Positions 51,118 through 60,145 of a stretch of DNA of 64,000 bases are shown here, one piece after another; the first letter of the stretch is position 1, and the number at the start of each line of letters is the position of its first letter. Source of the stretch: Nocardioides daeguensis (GTDB taxonomy: Bacteria; Actinomycetota; Actinomycetes; Propionibacteriales; Nocardioidaceae); NCBI RefSeq assembly GCF_019192965.1, contig NZ_JAHTKU010000019.1, positions 124,001 to 188,000 of the forward strand. Direction: 5' to 3'. The notes beneath the pieces are model-generated. The model did no database searches, had not been told where the DNA came from, and saw only the letters and a program-made list of their open reading frames with translations. The translations under genes and the position numbers were made by a program.

Positions 51118-53949
51118 ATGCGCCGCGGCGGGCGTCGGCGTGGAGGGCGGCGGGAGGCGGTTTTGCCACATCTGTCGGACGGTTCTGCCAGTCTTCAGGT
51201 GATCGGCGGATTGCAGCTTTGCCGACAGGTCGAAGGAAGGCGATGGGGCGTGATCGGCGGGCGGCAACTGAACTCGTGGTCCCCGTCGTTCTGGGCGCGG
51301 CATCTCGGACGCGCGCCTTACTGGACTCTCGGAGTTGTCAACCAGCACATCAGCGTGATGACGCCCACGGGACTCTCCACGGTGCACGTCGCCGAACATC
51401 AGAAGCTGACCTTCGAAATCGGATCGATCTGGGCACGGATGTCAGCCCCGGAACTTGGGATCCTGACCCCACTCCCGGGCCTTTCGAAGCGAGCCCTGTC
51501 GGAGTACCAGTCGTGCGTCGCAAGCCAGGTCAAGGAGTACGAGGAAGCGCTCGATCTTCAGCCGGTGCTGGACGCGCTGCTCGGTTGGTGGACGGGATTC
51601 CACGCCGAGACCGGTGAGGGCTGGGCCAACCGGCGTTGGCTCCCAGAAGAGTTCATTGTTGAGTGGGAGTCTCGACTCACCCAACTGCGCGCGATGTACC
51701 CGCTCAGCGCGGCCCAACGCCGCCTATTGGAGGATCGCGCCGACGTGGCGCAACGACCGGCATTGCAGACCCTCGACGGGGCTTGGTCCGTCCGCAGCCA
51801 GGTCGCGGCTCAGAACGATGCACTCGTGGACGTCGAGCTCATCGACGAACGAGCCTTCTTCGATCGGATCGAGAAGACGCCCCTGACCGAGGAGCAGGCT
51901 CGGGCAGTCATCTGCTTCGACAATCGAGTGCAGCTCGTCGCATCCGCCGGCTCTGGCAAGACGTCGACGATGGTTGCGAAGGCCGGATGGACAATCCGAA
52001 AGAACCTCGCGAAGGCCGACGAGATTCTGCTGCTCGCTTTCAACAAGTCAGCCGCCGCAGAGCTTGGCGAACGATGCGATAGGCGGCTAGCGAACGCGAA
52101 CATCTCGGCCGCCGGCCTGCGCGCGACGACCTTCCACGCCTTCGGCCTGAAGGTGATTGGGGAGGCGACCGGAGCGAAGCCTCGGCTCGCGGCGGGCTTG
52201 GATACGGACAACGGAGTTCCGCTGCTCGCGGACGTCGTCCGCGCACTTCGACGTTCGTCGGCGGAGTTCGCGGCCAAGTGGGCGCTGTTCCAGAACGTGC
52301 TCGGCGTACCTATGACGGGGGACGCGGAACCTGAACCTGACGCCTGGGATCCGCAGAAACGGCGGAGCGGCTACCGAGACCTCAACCTTGAAGTGATGAA
52401 GAGCGCCGGGGAGCGCGCCATCGCGAATTGGCTCATCAAGTCGGGCGTTGAGTTCGACTACGAGCGTCCATACGAAGTCAACGTTGCGGACGCGCAGCAC
52501 TCGCAGTACCGGCCCGACTTCTTCTATCCCGCCGCTGGTGTTTACCACGAGCACTGGGCGCTGGTGGCGGGCCAAGCAGAGCCGCCGGGCTTTGAGGGCT
52601 ACCTCCAATCCAGCGCTTGGAAGAAAGGTGTGCACGCCGCCAATGGGACGGTGTTGATCGAGACCGCAGCACGAGACCTCGCCAACGGCAGCCTTTTCGA
52701 AAGCCTCGAGCGTCAACTGCGTGCACGCGGGATTGAACCGGACTTCGACCCCGACCGAGCGGTCCCTGGAACTCCGCTCCTGACCGATCGGGAAATGTGC
52801 AACCTCTTCCGTACGTTCCTCGCGCACGCGAAGAGCAACCGCCTCGGCGACCGCGACCTTCGCGCCCGGGTCGCGACGGGACGCAACGGAGCGCAGGACC
52901 TCCGCGAGACGCTTTTCCTGGACCTCTTCGACGAAGTCCGGCGCGAGTGGGACCGCCGCCTGCAGGACGCCAACGAGGTCGACTTCGAGGACATGCTGAA
53001 TCACGCCACGGACCTCGTCGAAGCCGGCAGGTGGACGTCCCCGTATCGCGTTGTCCTCGTCGACGAGTTCCAAGACGCCAGCCACTCGCGCGCGCGGCTG
53101 GTGCAGGCATTGGTTAGCCGACCGGATCACTTCCTGTTCGCCGTGGGAGATGACTGGCAATCGATCTATCGCTTCGCGGGTTCAGACATCTCCGCAATGA
53201 CACGGTTTGAAGCCACCTTTGGTCGCGGTCATGTCCTGCGTCTTGAGCGAACCTTCCGCAGTTCCCAGCAGCTCAGCACCTTGGCTGGCGACTTCGTCAT
53301 GAAGAACCCGAGCCAGTTGAAGAAGACGGTTCGCTCGGAGCGGTCCTGTGTGGCACCTCTGGCGCTTGCGCTTGTCGACAGTGATGCAGGAGTCACTGGC
53401 GCGATCGACGAACGGCTGCGTGAGCTCGCAACTGTCGCTGCGGACGGATCTCGCAGGACGGTCAAGGTCCTCGGACGCTATCGGTACGAACAGGAGCTCG
53501 TCCCGCGCACCCGCTATCCGGGCCTCGACGTTTCGTTCCAGACTGTGCACTCGTCGAAGGGACTCGAAGCAGATCACGTCATCATCCCGGGACTAAGCCG
53601 AGGCGGGTTTCCCAGCACCAAGGAGGACGACCCGTTGTTGCGACTCGCACTTCCGGAAGGTGACGAGTTTCCCCACGCCGAGGAACGACGGCTACTCTAC
53701 GTCGCGCTCACGCGGGCACGAGAGACGGTCCTCCTCATCGCCAGGAACGGCCGCGAGTCTGAGTTCGTAACCGAACTGCTTGGCGACGGCGTCGTCACGT
53801 TGCTCGGCGACGCTGCGTCCGGAGAGGCGCCCGAGCCCTGCCCAGCCTGCGGCAAGGGGCTCATGGTCTTGCGGCAGGGCAAGTACGGCCCGTTCCTGGC
53901 CTGCAACCGGTTCCCTGCATGCACGTCGAAGCGTCGGATTGCATCGTGA
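51118..53949 (+). CDS. Helicase IV-like SF1 helicase with nuclease-like insert and zinc ribbon
   Basis: The 943-residue protein has an N-terminal region of about 250 residues, then the SF1 motifs: LTEEQARAVICFDNRVQLVA, Walker A ASAGSGKTSTMV near 274, LVDEFQDASHSR near 647, GDDWQSIYRFAGSD near 675, TVHSSKGLEADHVI near 810, YVALTRARETVLL near 862. Between helicase halves lies an insert with ANWLIKSGVEFDYERPYEVN and YRPDFFY near 463, as in helicase IV and PD-(D/E)XK folds. The C-terminus has a topoisomerase-type zinc ribbon (CPACG near 907, CNRFPAC near 929). ATG 51118 follows GAAGGAGGT by 7 bases. A cargo defence or repair role is inferred. Confidence 0.85.
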   Translation: MRRGGRRRGGRREAVLPHLSDGSASLQVIGGLQLCRQVEGRRWGVIGGRQLNSWSPSFWARHLGRAPYWTLGVVNQHISVMTPTGLSTVHVAEHQKLTFEIGSIWARMSAPELGILTPLPGLSKRALSEYQSCVASQVKEYEEALDLQPVLDALLGWWTGFHAETGEGWANRRWLPEEFIVEWESRLTQLRAMYPLSAAQRRLLEDRADVAQRPALQTLDGAWSVRSQVAAQNDALVDVELIDERAFFDRIEKTPLTEEQARAVICFDNRVQLVASAGSGKTSTMVAKAGWTIRKNLAKADEILLLAFNKSAAAELGERCDRRLANANISAAGLRATTFHAFGLKVIGEATGAKPRLAAGLDTDNGVPLLADVVRALRRSSAEFAAKWALFQNVLGVPMTGDAEPEPDAWDPQKRRSGYRDLNLEVMKSAGERAIANWLIKSGVEFDYERPYEVNVADAQHSQYRPDFFYPAAGVYHEHWALVAGQAEPPGFEGYLQSSAWKKGVHAANGTVLIETAARDLANGSLFESLERQLRARGIEPDFDPDRAVPGTPLLTDREMCNLFRTFLAHAKSNRLGDRDLRARVATGRNGAQDLRETLFLDLFDEVRREWDRRLQDANEVDFEDMLNHATDLVEAGRWTSPYRVVLVDEFQDASHSRARLVQALVSRPDHFLFAVGDDWQSIYRFAGSDISAMTRFEATFGRGHVLRLERTFRSSQQLSTLAGDFVMKNPSQLKKTVRSERSCVAPLALALVDSDAGVTGAIDERLRELATVAADGSRRTVKVLGRYRYEQELVPRTRYPGLDVSFQTVHSSKGLEADHVIIPGLSRGGFPSTKEDDPLLRLALPEGDEFPHAEERRLLYVALTRARETVLLIARNGRESEFVTELLGDGVVTLLGDAASGEAPEPCPACGKGLMVLRQGKYGPFLACNRFPACTSKRRIAS

Positions 53950-53991
53950 CCATGAGCGTCGCAATGTCGAGAAGGAACACAGGAGATGTCC

Positions 53992-54705
53992 ATGTCCAAG
54001 CGTGAGGACCGCGAGCGGGCGCGAATGATGTCCATGCTTCCCGAAGAGGGTGTGGTGGCCGCAGAGATCTTTGCTGCGGCGTCGAAGCTCGGCGACTCTG
54101 GCGATGAAATCACCCCGGAACTCGCGGCGCTCGCCAGCCAAGTGGCCGGCGCAGAGGCAGCGGGGCGCTGGCTCAAGGCTGGGCACTCGATGGACGACTG
54201 CGGCCTGGTCCGTCGTTTCTATGAATATGTCGGACAGCACATCGCGAGCGATGTCGGCTCTGGCGGCCGGCTCCACGGCATCACGATCGCCGATGACGAC
54301 GACGAATCGTCGGGCCGGACGGCCGACAGCCCAGACACCATTGCCAGGGGGATCCGATACGAGCCCGCATTGGATTCAGATCCGACAGCCCTGATCGGCA
54401 CGGCGGGCGGATTCATCGAAGGAGGATGGGACGCGTTCCGGACCTCGCGGTACTCCACGAAGACCGACGGGACATGGGTCCTGAATCATTACCCGGCCGA
54501 CGGCGTGCTGGCGCTCCACTTCATGGGCGGGAACTTCTCCGGGTTCGCCGAGATATTCAAGGACGACATCGCCTCGGCGCGGGTTGCGGCGAAGGGCCTC
54601 AACATGGTCGTCGAGGTGGTCGACTGCAACGGCCGAACTATTACTGCGGTGGGCCCAAGGAAGCGGCTCCGCAGCATCTTCGCGCAGCTCGGCCACCCTC
54701 TGTAG
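53992..54705 (+). CDS. Unknown cargo protein, 237 residues
   Basis: The protein has a helical N-terminus (SKREDRERARMMSMLPEEGV, then AAEIFAAASKLGDSG), an acidic linker with DDDDES near residue 100, and a C-terminal alpha/beta half ending VGPRKRLRSIFAQLGHP. No family is recognised. It follows the helicase gene by 42 bases with AGGAG at 53981; ATG 53992 gives better spacing than ATG 53986. The pair may be a two-gene unit. It is convergent with the 635-residue gene. Confidence 0.7.
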   Translation: MSKREDRERARMMSMLPEEGVVAAEIFAAASKLGDSGDEITPELAALASQVAGAEAAGRWLKAGHSMDDCGLVRRFYEYVGQHIASDVGSGGRLHGITIADDDDESSGRTADSPDTIARGIRYEPALDSDPTALIGTAGGFIEGGWDAFRTSRYSTKTDGTWVLNHYPADGVLALHFMGGNFSGFAEIFKDDIASARVAAKGLNMVVEVVDCNGRTITAVGPRKRLRSIFAQLGHPL

Positions 54706-54775
54706 TGCCGATCCGTTGGACTTGTGCAGCTCGCCGGCGCCGAGAACGACGGACGAGTCTGCGGCCACGAGAACG

Positions 54776-56683
54776 TCAGACGTCGAACTCGTCGTGAGTG
54801 GCGACGCGGGCGAGTTCGAATTGCCCATTCGGGAGCGCCCAGTAGTGAATGCGCCGTGCTGACGGAGTGTTCACCTGGAGGCTCGCTCGCCAGGCGATTG
54901 CGCCGTCATCCCTGACGCGCACCGGATCATCACCGCCCGTGCCTGTCCTGAGGTGGTGCACCTCGCGGCTCGGAATCTGTGGCGCGAGGCCGGTGACGAT
55001 CTCGAACACGACGTCCGCCACCTTCTCCTCCTTGATTCCCTCAAGGCGGGCGAGGGACTCGAGGAACCGCTCGCCCACGACGAAGTCGGGAAGCGGACGC
55101 TCACTTTGCTCGCTCGGCAGGGTGCGCCGGGCCCACTGGGTCAGAACCAGATAGCGGAATCCACGCTCCGGGTCCGCGAACTGAGGAGGTGCGTCAACCG
55201 CCGGGCCCGACTTCACGCTGCCGGCCTTGCGAAGACGCGCACGAGCAGCCTTGAGGTCGTTCTCCGCGCGGTTCGCGCGACGTTCCGCCTGATCGAGGAG
55301 ATACCGGAGCTGGGCGCGTTCATCACTCGCCGCTAGTAGTTGGTTCCGTACATCCTCGCGCTCGACCTTGAGTTGGCCGACCTCTGCAACGAGTCCGTCG
55401 ATCTTCAGCAAGAGACTGCGAGTCGACCCTGGCGTCTGGGCGGCTGCAGGCAGAGCATTGCCCGGAGGTGGGCCCGGTCGCGGATGGCTTCGGTCGAGGA
55501 AGGAAGGACTCGGCGTGACGCGGAAGGACGTCGGCGCCGTGGGCGTCTTGTCGGTCAGATCCGCGGGTTCCGTGAGTCGAAGTGTCGGAGGCGCAAGGGG
55601 TTCCGGCTCCTCGGCTCGCAGCTCCTCAGATTCCTCGGTCAGCCACGGTGGACCGCCCGGAAGAAGCGACGGGGGCTCGACGATTGGCTCGTCATCGTCG
55701 ATGTCGCTCAGTACGAGGCCCCACTGTGGCCCGGTAGCGGACACACGGGCCGGGATGACTTCCCCGACAGTCATCAGGGTTCGCAGATCGTCGGCCGGGT
55801 TGTCCGTGACGTCTCGGCGAAGGACCGTCACCGTGACCGCGGGGCTCGTGGCCTTCGGATAGAGCAGGAACTCGGCCCTACCGCTTCGTACGGCGGCCAC
55901 CTTCGTGAGGACCACGTCGCCTACCGCGTACGCAGCCAGGGCGTCGCTGCTTGGGCGGAGACTCTTCGTAACGTCGATTCGGTTGCTCTCGCGATCGTAC
56001 GAACCTTCGATCCGCTGGCCCGCAGTCACGATTCGATCGATGGACACATCCTCGACCGTTAGCTCTTCAGCGATGGACGCGGGGAACAGATTGCCGACGT
56101 CGACCAGTGCTCGACCCGCGACGGTCATCTTCACCGCACCGCTGACATCACGAAGTTCGCGCGCGGGAAGCGCTTGAAGGAGCCCTGCGGAGGCGGCCAT
56201 GCGCAAGGTGTCGGAGATGAGCTGCTGAGTAGCGCGCTCACCGTCCTTTGCATCGAAGGCAAAGCGCAGCGGCGACTTGGCCAAGTCCGAGGCCCACGCG
56301 TGCCCGACGGGGTAGACGCGCCCGGCACCGCCGTACACCTGGGTGCCGTCTGCCATCCGGTTCGAGAACTCCCAGGTGAAGGGCCCAGTCGGCATCAGAA
56401 AGACCTCAGCCAGGTTCCCGGACTCCCGAGCAATCTCCTCGACGTCGATCCACGGCTCCGTACGTCCGGCGGGGATCGTGACAACCACAACCGGTCGCCG
56501 GCGCGAGTTGCCGTTGAGTAGTTCCGCGAGCGCAATCGCGGAGCGCTCGTCGTTGATGTGCTGGATGCCGGCCACGTTCGCAGCGTATGGACGTGCACCG
56601 ACAGAAGTGAGCCGAATGGCCACACCAGGCAGCAGCGGTGGAGTCTGCCGTGCAAGTGTGCGGAAGCTGTGCCAGCGCGCCAC
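54776..56683 (-). CDS. Unknown cargo protein with S1-like segments and coiled coil, 635 residues
   Basis: The N-terminal part (about 1-150) has VVVVTIPAGRTEPWIDVEEI and GTQVYGGAGRVYPVGHAW. Two S1/OB-like stretches follow at about 254-282 (AYAVGDVVLTKVAAVRSGRA) and 303-330 (VGEVIPARVSATGPQWGLVL), then a Pro-rich linker, a coiled coil at about 440-500, and a C-terminal domain (about 515-635) ending in ARRIHYWALPNGQFELARVA. I cannot name the family. The S1-like parts suggest RNA or ssDNA binding. The start is GTG 56683. It is divergent from the 75-residue gene at 56730. Confidence 0.75.
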   Translation of the reverse strand: MARWHSFRTLARQTPPLLPGVAIRLTSVGARPYAANVAGIQHINDERSAIALAELLNGNSRRRPVVVVTIPAGRTEPWIDVEEIARESGNLAEVFLMPTGPFTWEFSNRMADGTQVYGGAGRVYPVGHAWASDLAKSPLRFAFDAKDGERATQQLISDTLRMAASAGLLQALPARELRDVSGAVKMTVAGRALVDVGNLFPASIAEELTVEDVSIDRIVTAGQRIEGSYDRESNRIDVTKSLRPSSDALAAYAVGDVVLTKVAAVRSGRAEFLLYPKATSPAVTVTVLRRDVTDNPADDLRTLMTVGEVIPARVSATGPQWGLVLSDIDDDEPIVEPPSLLPGGPPWLTEESEELRAEEPEPLAPPTLRLTEPADLTDKTPTAPTSFRVTPSPSFLDRSHPRPGPPPGNALPAAAQTPGSTRSLLLKIDGLVAEVGQLKVEREDVRNQLLAASDERAQLRYLLDQAERRANRAENDLKAARARLRKAGSVKSGPAVDAPPQFADPERGFRYLVLTQWARRTLPSEQSERPLPDFVVGERFLESLARLEGIKEEKVADVVFEIVTGLAPQIPSREVHHLRTGTGGDDPVRVRDDGAIAWRASLQVNTPSARRIHYWALPNGQFELARVATHDEFDV

Positions 56684-56729
56684 CGACGGCTCTACGCTCG
56701 GACCTTGAGCTAGCGGCTGCGACGGGGTG

Positions 56730-56957
56730 ATGTGCGTGACGACGATCTACACGACCAACGAATGGTCGGGCTACGGCAAGCAGAACTACTACTGGAACGA
56801 GTACCGCCTCGAAGGCGGCGAAGTCGTCAAGTACAAGTGCCACCGCCAGAAGTTCTTCGACGGTGATGAGAACACTTGGTCGCGCGACGAGCACGTCGAA
56901 GAGTCGTGGGCGACCGACGACCCGAACATGCCCGACTGGTTGAGGCAATACATCTGA
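56730..56957 (+). CDS. Small Tyr/Trp-rich cargo protein, 75 residues
   Basis: The product starts [20 protein letters not shown] and ends [15 protein letters not shown]. It is rich in Tyr, Trp, Asp and Lys, with no transmembrane part. The family is not one I can name. It is divergent from the 635-residue gene (46 bases between starts) and convergent with the SCO6880 gene. A GTG at 56727 is an alternative start. Confidence 0.65.
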   Translation: MCVTTIYTTNEWSGYGKQNYYWNEYRLEGGEVVKYKCHRQKFFDGDENTWSRDEHVEESWATDDPNMPDWLRQYI

Positions 56958-56983
56958 GGTCTGGTGCTCGCCGATCTGGTGGT

Positions 56984-58450
56984 TCAGACCGAACGGCACA
57001 CGGGGAGAGCGGCCGCAGAGAAGGCCTGCGCCTGTTGGCCCCACAGCCGTCGCGTCTCGCATGACGCCTGGATCGCGGCCTGCTCGATGTCTGCGACAGC
57101 CCGCTCGAGCTCGTCAAGATCCTGAGCGCTGACCGCGATGAGTCCGGTGGTCCGCAGGATGCCGTGGCCAGCGGTCAGATCGGCTTCCTGCTGGAGGACG
57201 TCGTTGAACTCGGCACTCTGCTGCGCGTCCTCGATCTGGCCGATGCGCTGCCGCTGGGCGGCATCGGAGATGTACTCGGTCTTCTTCTTGCGGATGTCGC
57301 GCGCCGCCTGGTCGGTCCGCAGCGGCGTGTAGATCAGGCTGAACGTGCGCCGGACGCCGGAGGAGAGCAGCACGGGTGCGAGGAACCCGGGGTACACGAG
57401 AGAGCGTGGCCACTCGCTGATCCACAGGACGCAGTGGTGGGCGGAGTCGCTCCGCACGCTGGACCAGTTCTCGCTGACGGCGACCGGTCCGGCGGTGGCC
57501 AGGTCGCGGCCAAGTTCCCCGTGGCGCTCCAGCGCTCCGGCAACGACTGGGTCGTAGGCCGAGCGGAGGATCACCGCAAGGTCCCCGGGCTCGAGCCAGT
57601 CGGACGGGGCGAGGTCGGCCGCACGCAGGGCAGCGGTCATCGTCGCCATCTCCTGGCGCAGCACGGCCGCGGCGCCACGGTTGCCGCCGCCGGCTGCCTT
57701 GATGGCGCGGGAGGCCGACTTCATGTCGAGCGAAATCGACACGGTGCTGGCGTGGCGCTCGCCGGCGGGTCCAGCCCGTTCGATGAGTTCGCCGTACGTC
57801 GTCGAGCTGAAACTCTCATCATGAGCGCCGTGCTGGGACCACCACTCGGCCAGACCCTTGCCCGAGTCCGGCAAGGTTCTCTCCATCACCTGCACGGATG
57901 CGATGCGACCCGATCGGCAGGCGGTCGCCAGCACCCGACCCCAACTGGTGACGCGCCGCTGCTGCTCGATCGGGTCGAGCAGGATGAACGCTGGGTGGGT
58001 GACGCCGACGACCGCGGTGAGCGTGGCGCGATGTGGGTCGTGGATCATGACCGCGCCGCTTTCGGGATCGTGCCACTGGCGCAGTCGGGCCGCGTCGCCG
58101 GGAAGGGCCAGCGTGCCGGCTGGGCGAGGCTTCACGACGCGGCGGCGGAACAGGAGTTGCCCTCCGGTGGAGCGCCACAGCCAGCGGCTGACCACGGGGA
58201 ACCACCCGACCAGCTTCCTGCCGCCGACGCCCACCCACGCGAGAGCGGCGGAGACGGCCATGACCGGCAGGGCGTACGCGAGCGCTCCTCCGCCGCCGGA
58301 GTAGAGAGCCAGAACGAACACGATCGCGCCGAAACCGACCACGAAGAGTTGGGATCCCGACAGGCCGAGGAGGACACCGCGGCGCGTGAGCCGCGAGAAC
58401 TTCACTGGAGACAGCTCGTAGTCGCGCGGACCAGCAGCCGACGCCGTCAT
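56984..58450 (-). CDS. SCO6880 family conjugation protein (PrgI/VirB4 N-terminal-like)
   Basis: The 488-residue protein has two adjacent membrane helices at about 30-75 (LFVVGFGAIVFVLALYSGGG, ALAYALPVMAVSAALAWVGV). A soluble part contains TAVVGVTHPAFILLDPIEQQ near 143, ISLDMKSASRAIKAAGGGNR near 242, and a coiled-coil tail with IRKKKTEYISDAAQRQRIGQ. This is the SCO6880 family, which pairs with a short VirB4-like ATPase in actinobacterial elements. Here the ATPase gene is 6 kb away, separated by cargo. The ATG overlaps the TrbL-like stop (58447-58450). Confidence 0.9.
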   Translation of the reverse strand: MTASAAGPRDYELSPVKFSRLTRRGVLLGLSGSQLFVVGFGAIVFVLALYSGGGGALAYALPVMAVSAALAWVGVGGRKLVGWFPVVSRWLWRSTGGQLLFRRRVVKPRPAGTLALPGDAARLRQWHDPESGAVMIHDPHRATLTAVVGVTHPAFILLDPIEQQRRVTSWGRVLATACRSGRIASVQVMERTLPDSGKGLAEWWSQHGAHDESFSSTTYGELIERAGPAGERHASTVSISLDMKSASRAIKAAGGGNRGAAAVLRQEMATMTAALRAADLAPSDWLEPGDLAVILRSAYDPVVAGALERHGELGRDLATAGPVAVSENWSSVRSDSAHHCVLWISEWPRSLVYPGFLAPVLLSSGVRRTFSLIYTPLRTDQAARDIRKKKTEYISDAAQRQRIGQIEDAQQSAEFNDVLQQEADLTAGHGILRTTGLIAVSAQDLDELERAVADIEQAAIQASCETRRLWGQQAQAFSAAALPVCRSV

Positions 58451-59751
58451 CGCCCGCTCCTCGTTCCGTTCGAACCCGCTGGCACGGCATCCGCGACTTG
58501 GGGCGGCATTGGCGTACTCGACGGCGCAGCCTGTTCGGATGCCTCGACGTCCTGGGCAGCCTGGTGGCCGGCTGCCGCACCAATGCGTGGTCCAGCGGCA
58601 GACGCCTCCTTCGCGACCACAACGCCGCCTGCGATCGCGCCGCCCGCAGCTGCAGCTCCGCCGCTCGCCGCTCCACCGCTTGTGGCTCCCGACGCGCCGC
58701 TCGATCCACCTCCACTCGGTCCGGCGCTGGCCGGAACCGGTAGTGCGCCGCCACCTGAGCCGCCCGTACCGCTAGAGCCCTCCAACACCCGCGGCGGCTG
58801 CGACATCGGCTGACGGTTCATGGGAATCGGTAGCGGGCGGTTGAGGGCCCCCTTTGCTTCCTGCTCGGCCGACATCGCGTGGTACATGTCGAAGCCCATG
58901 AAGCTGATGGCCTTGTAGGTCATGTACGGCGCGAAGCCTGCGATGAGCATCAGGACCACGCCGGCGATGGGCTCGCTGACCGACTGGAGGTCGGCGTCGA
59001 TTGGAGCCGAGACCTGAGCCGTCGCGAGCAGGAAGATCACGACTAGCACGACCTTGGACAGGATCAGTGCAATGACGAACTGGGCCCACTTGCTAAGCCA
59101 ACCGCGCGTCTGGTCCCAGCTCGATCCGGCCAGAGCAATGGGCGCGAAGACGATCGCCACAAGCAGGAGTGCCTTCCTGATCAGCAGGCTGATCCAGACG
59201 ATTACGGCGGCACCGAGGGCGAGCCCAGCGAGGAAGATCGTGAGGATCGCGCCTGCCCCTGGAGCCGCGACGTTGATGCCGACGAGGCCGGCGGTGAGTA
59301 GACCGATGCGGTCGCCCATCTCGCTCATGTTGGTGCCGGCAGCGTGAACGATGCCGATGCAGAGCTGGTCGGTGATCTCCAACGCTGAGGCCAGGAGCGC
59401 GAGGGCGACGAACGACCCGAGTATGGATTTGGCGAGGCCGAGAGCGGCCCGTGTGAGAGCCGCTGGCTCCCGTCGGATCATGCCGCCAATGACCTGGAGC
59501 ATGAAGAACCCGAGCATCACGAACACCGCGACGCCGAAGAGGATGTTGTAGACCTTCGTGTACTGGCTGCTCGTGACGTCGACCATCGTGGTCGAGTCGA
59601 AGACCGTCCACACCGACTCGAACATCCACCCTGCAGCGTTCCCCATCGCCTGCGCGAGCCAGTCGAACGGCGCTGACACGAGGGCGCCGGCCGCCTCGCC
59701 CGCGACATCGCAGACGCCCGAGATCACGGGCACGTCGCATACGTCGACCAT
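58447..59751 (-). CDS. TrbL/VirB6-like conjugative membrane protein
   Basis: The 434-residue protein has about six membrane helices between residues 65 and 300 (VYNILFGVAVFVMLGFFMLQ, ILGSFVALALLASALEITDQ, AVIVWISLLIRKALLLVAIV, FVIALILSKVVLVVIFLLAT). The cytoplasmic tail is Gly/Ser/Ala/Pro-rich and low complexity (about 320-434). It would form the inner-membrane channel. It is coupled to SCO6880 and preceded by the DUF6112 gene. Confidence 0.88.
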   Translation of the reverse strand: MVDVCDVPVISGVCDVAGEAAGALVSAPFDWLAQAMGNAAGWMFESVWTVFDSTTMVDVTSSQYTKVYNILFGVAVFVMLGFFMLQVIGGMIRREPAALTRAALGLAKSILGSFVALALLASALEITDQLCIGIVHAAGTNMSEMGDRIGLLTAGLVGINVAAPGAGAILTIFLAGLALGAAVIVWISLLIRKALLLVAIVFAPIALAGSSWDQTRGWLSKWAQFVIALILSKVVLVVIFLLATAQVSAPIDADLQSVSEPIAGVVLMLIAGFAPYMTYKAISFMGFDMYHAMSAEQEAKGALNRPLPIPMNRQPMSQPPRVLEGSSGTGGSGGGALPVPASAGPSGGGSSGASGATSGGAASGGAAAAGGAIAGGVVVAKEASAAGPRIGAAAGHQAAQDVEASEQAAPSSTPMPPQVADAVPAGSNGTRSGR

Positions 59752-59776
59752 TGTTGCCTCCTTCGCCGGTGCTGGG

Positions 59777-60091
59777 TCAGACGGCCTGGCCGACGTTCCA
59801 GAAGAAGTTCACGAGCGCGACGGACGCGCCGGTGATGATCGCGGCGCCGAGCCCGACGAGTACGCCGAACTTGCCGCGTCCCGCCAGGTGTGGGTTGGAC
59901 GAGTTGGCGCCGAGCGCCCACACGACCGCCGACACGATGAGGGCGAGGACGGCCAGGATCAGGCCGACCGTCATTGAAGCGCCGACGATGCTGCGTAGCT
60001 GACCGATGCCGGGCAGTCCATTCGAGTTCGGATTGATGTCGATGTCCATCGGGAGCAGCGCCACGACGTTGTGCAAGCCGATCTGAATCAC
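59777..60091 (-). CDS. DUF6112 family membrane protein (copy 1)
   Basis: The 104-residue protein has DINPNSNGLPGIGQLRSIVG then two membrane helices (MTVGLILAVLALIVSAVVWA, FGVLVGLGAAIITGASVALV) and ends FFWNVGQAV. It matches DUF6112, a small two-helix protein always found in the SCO6880-type transfer cluster, perhaps a pilin or channel part. It is 25 bases upstream of the TrbL-like gene. Confidence 0.87.
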   Translation of the reverse strand: MIQIGLHNVVALLPMDIDINPNSNGLPGIGQLRSIVGASMTVGLILAVLALIVSAVVWALGANSSNPHLAGRGKFGVLVGLGAAIITGASVALVNFFWNVGQAV

Positions 60092-60145
60092 GATTCCTCC
60101 AGAGGTTGATGGGTCTTCGGTGGTCAGGTGCTGGCCGCGATCCGT

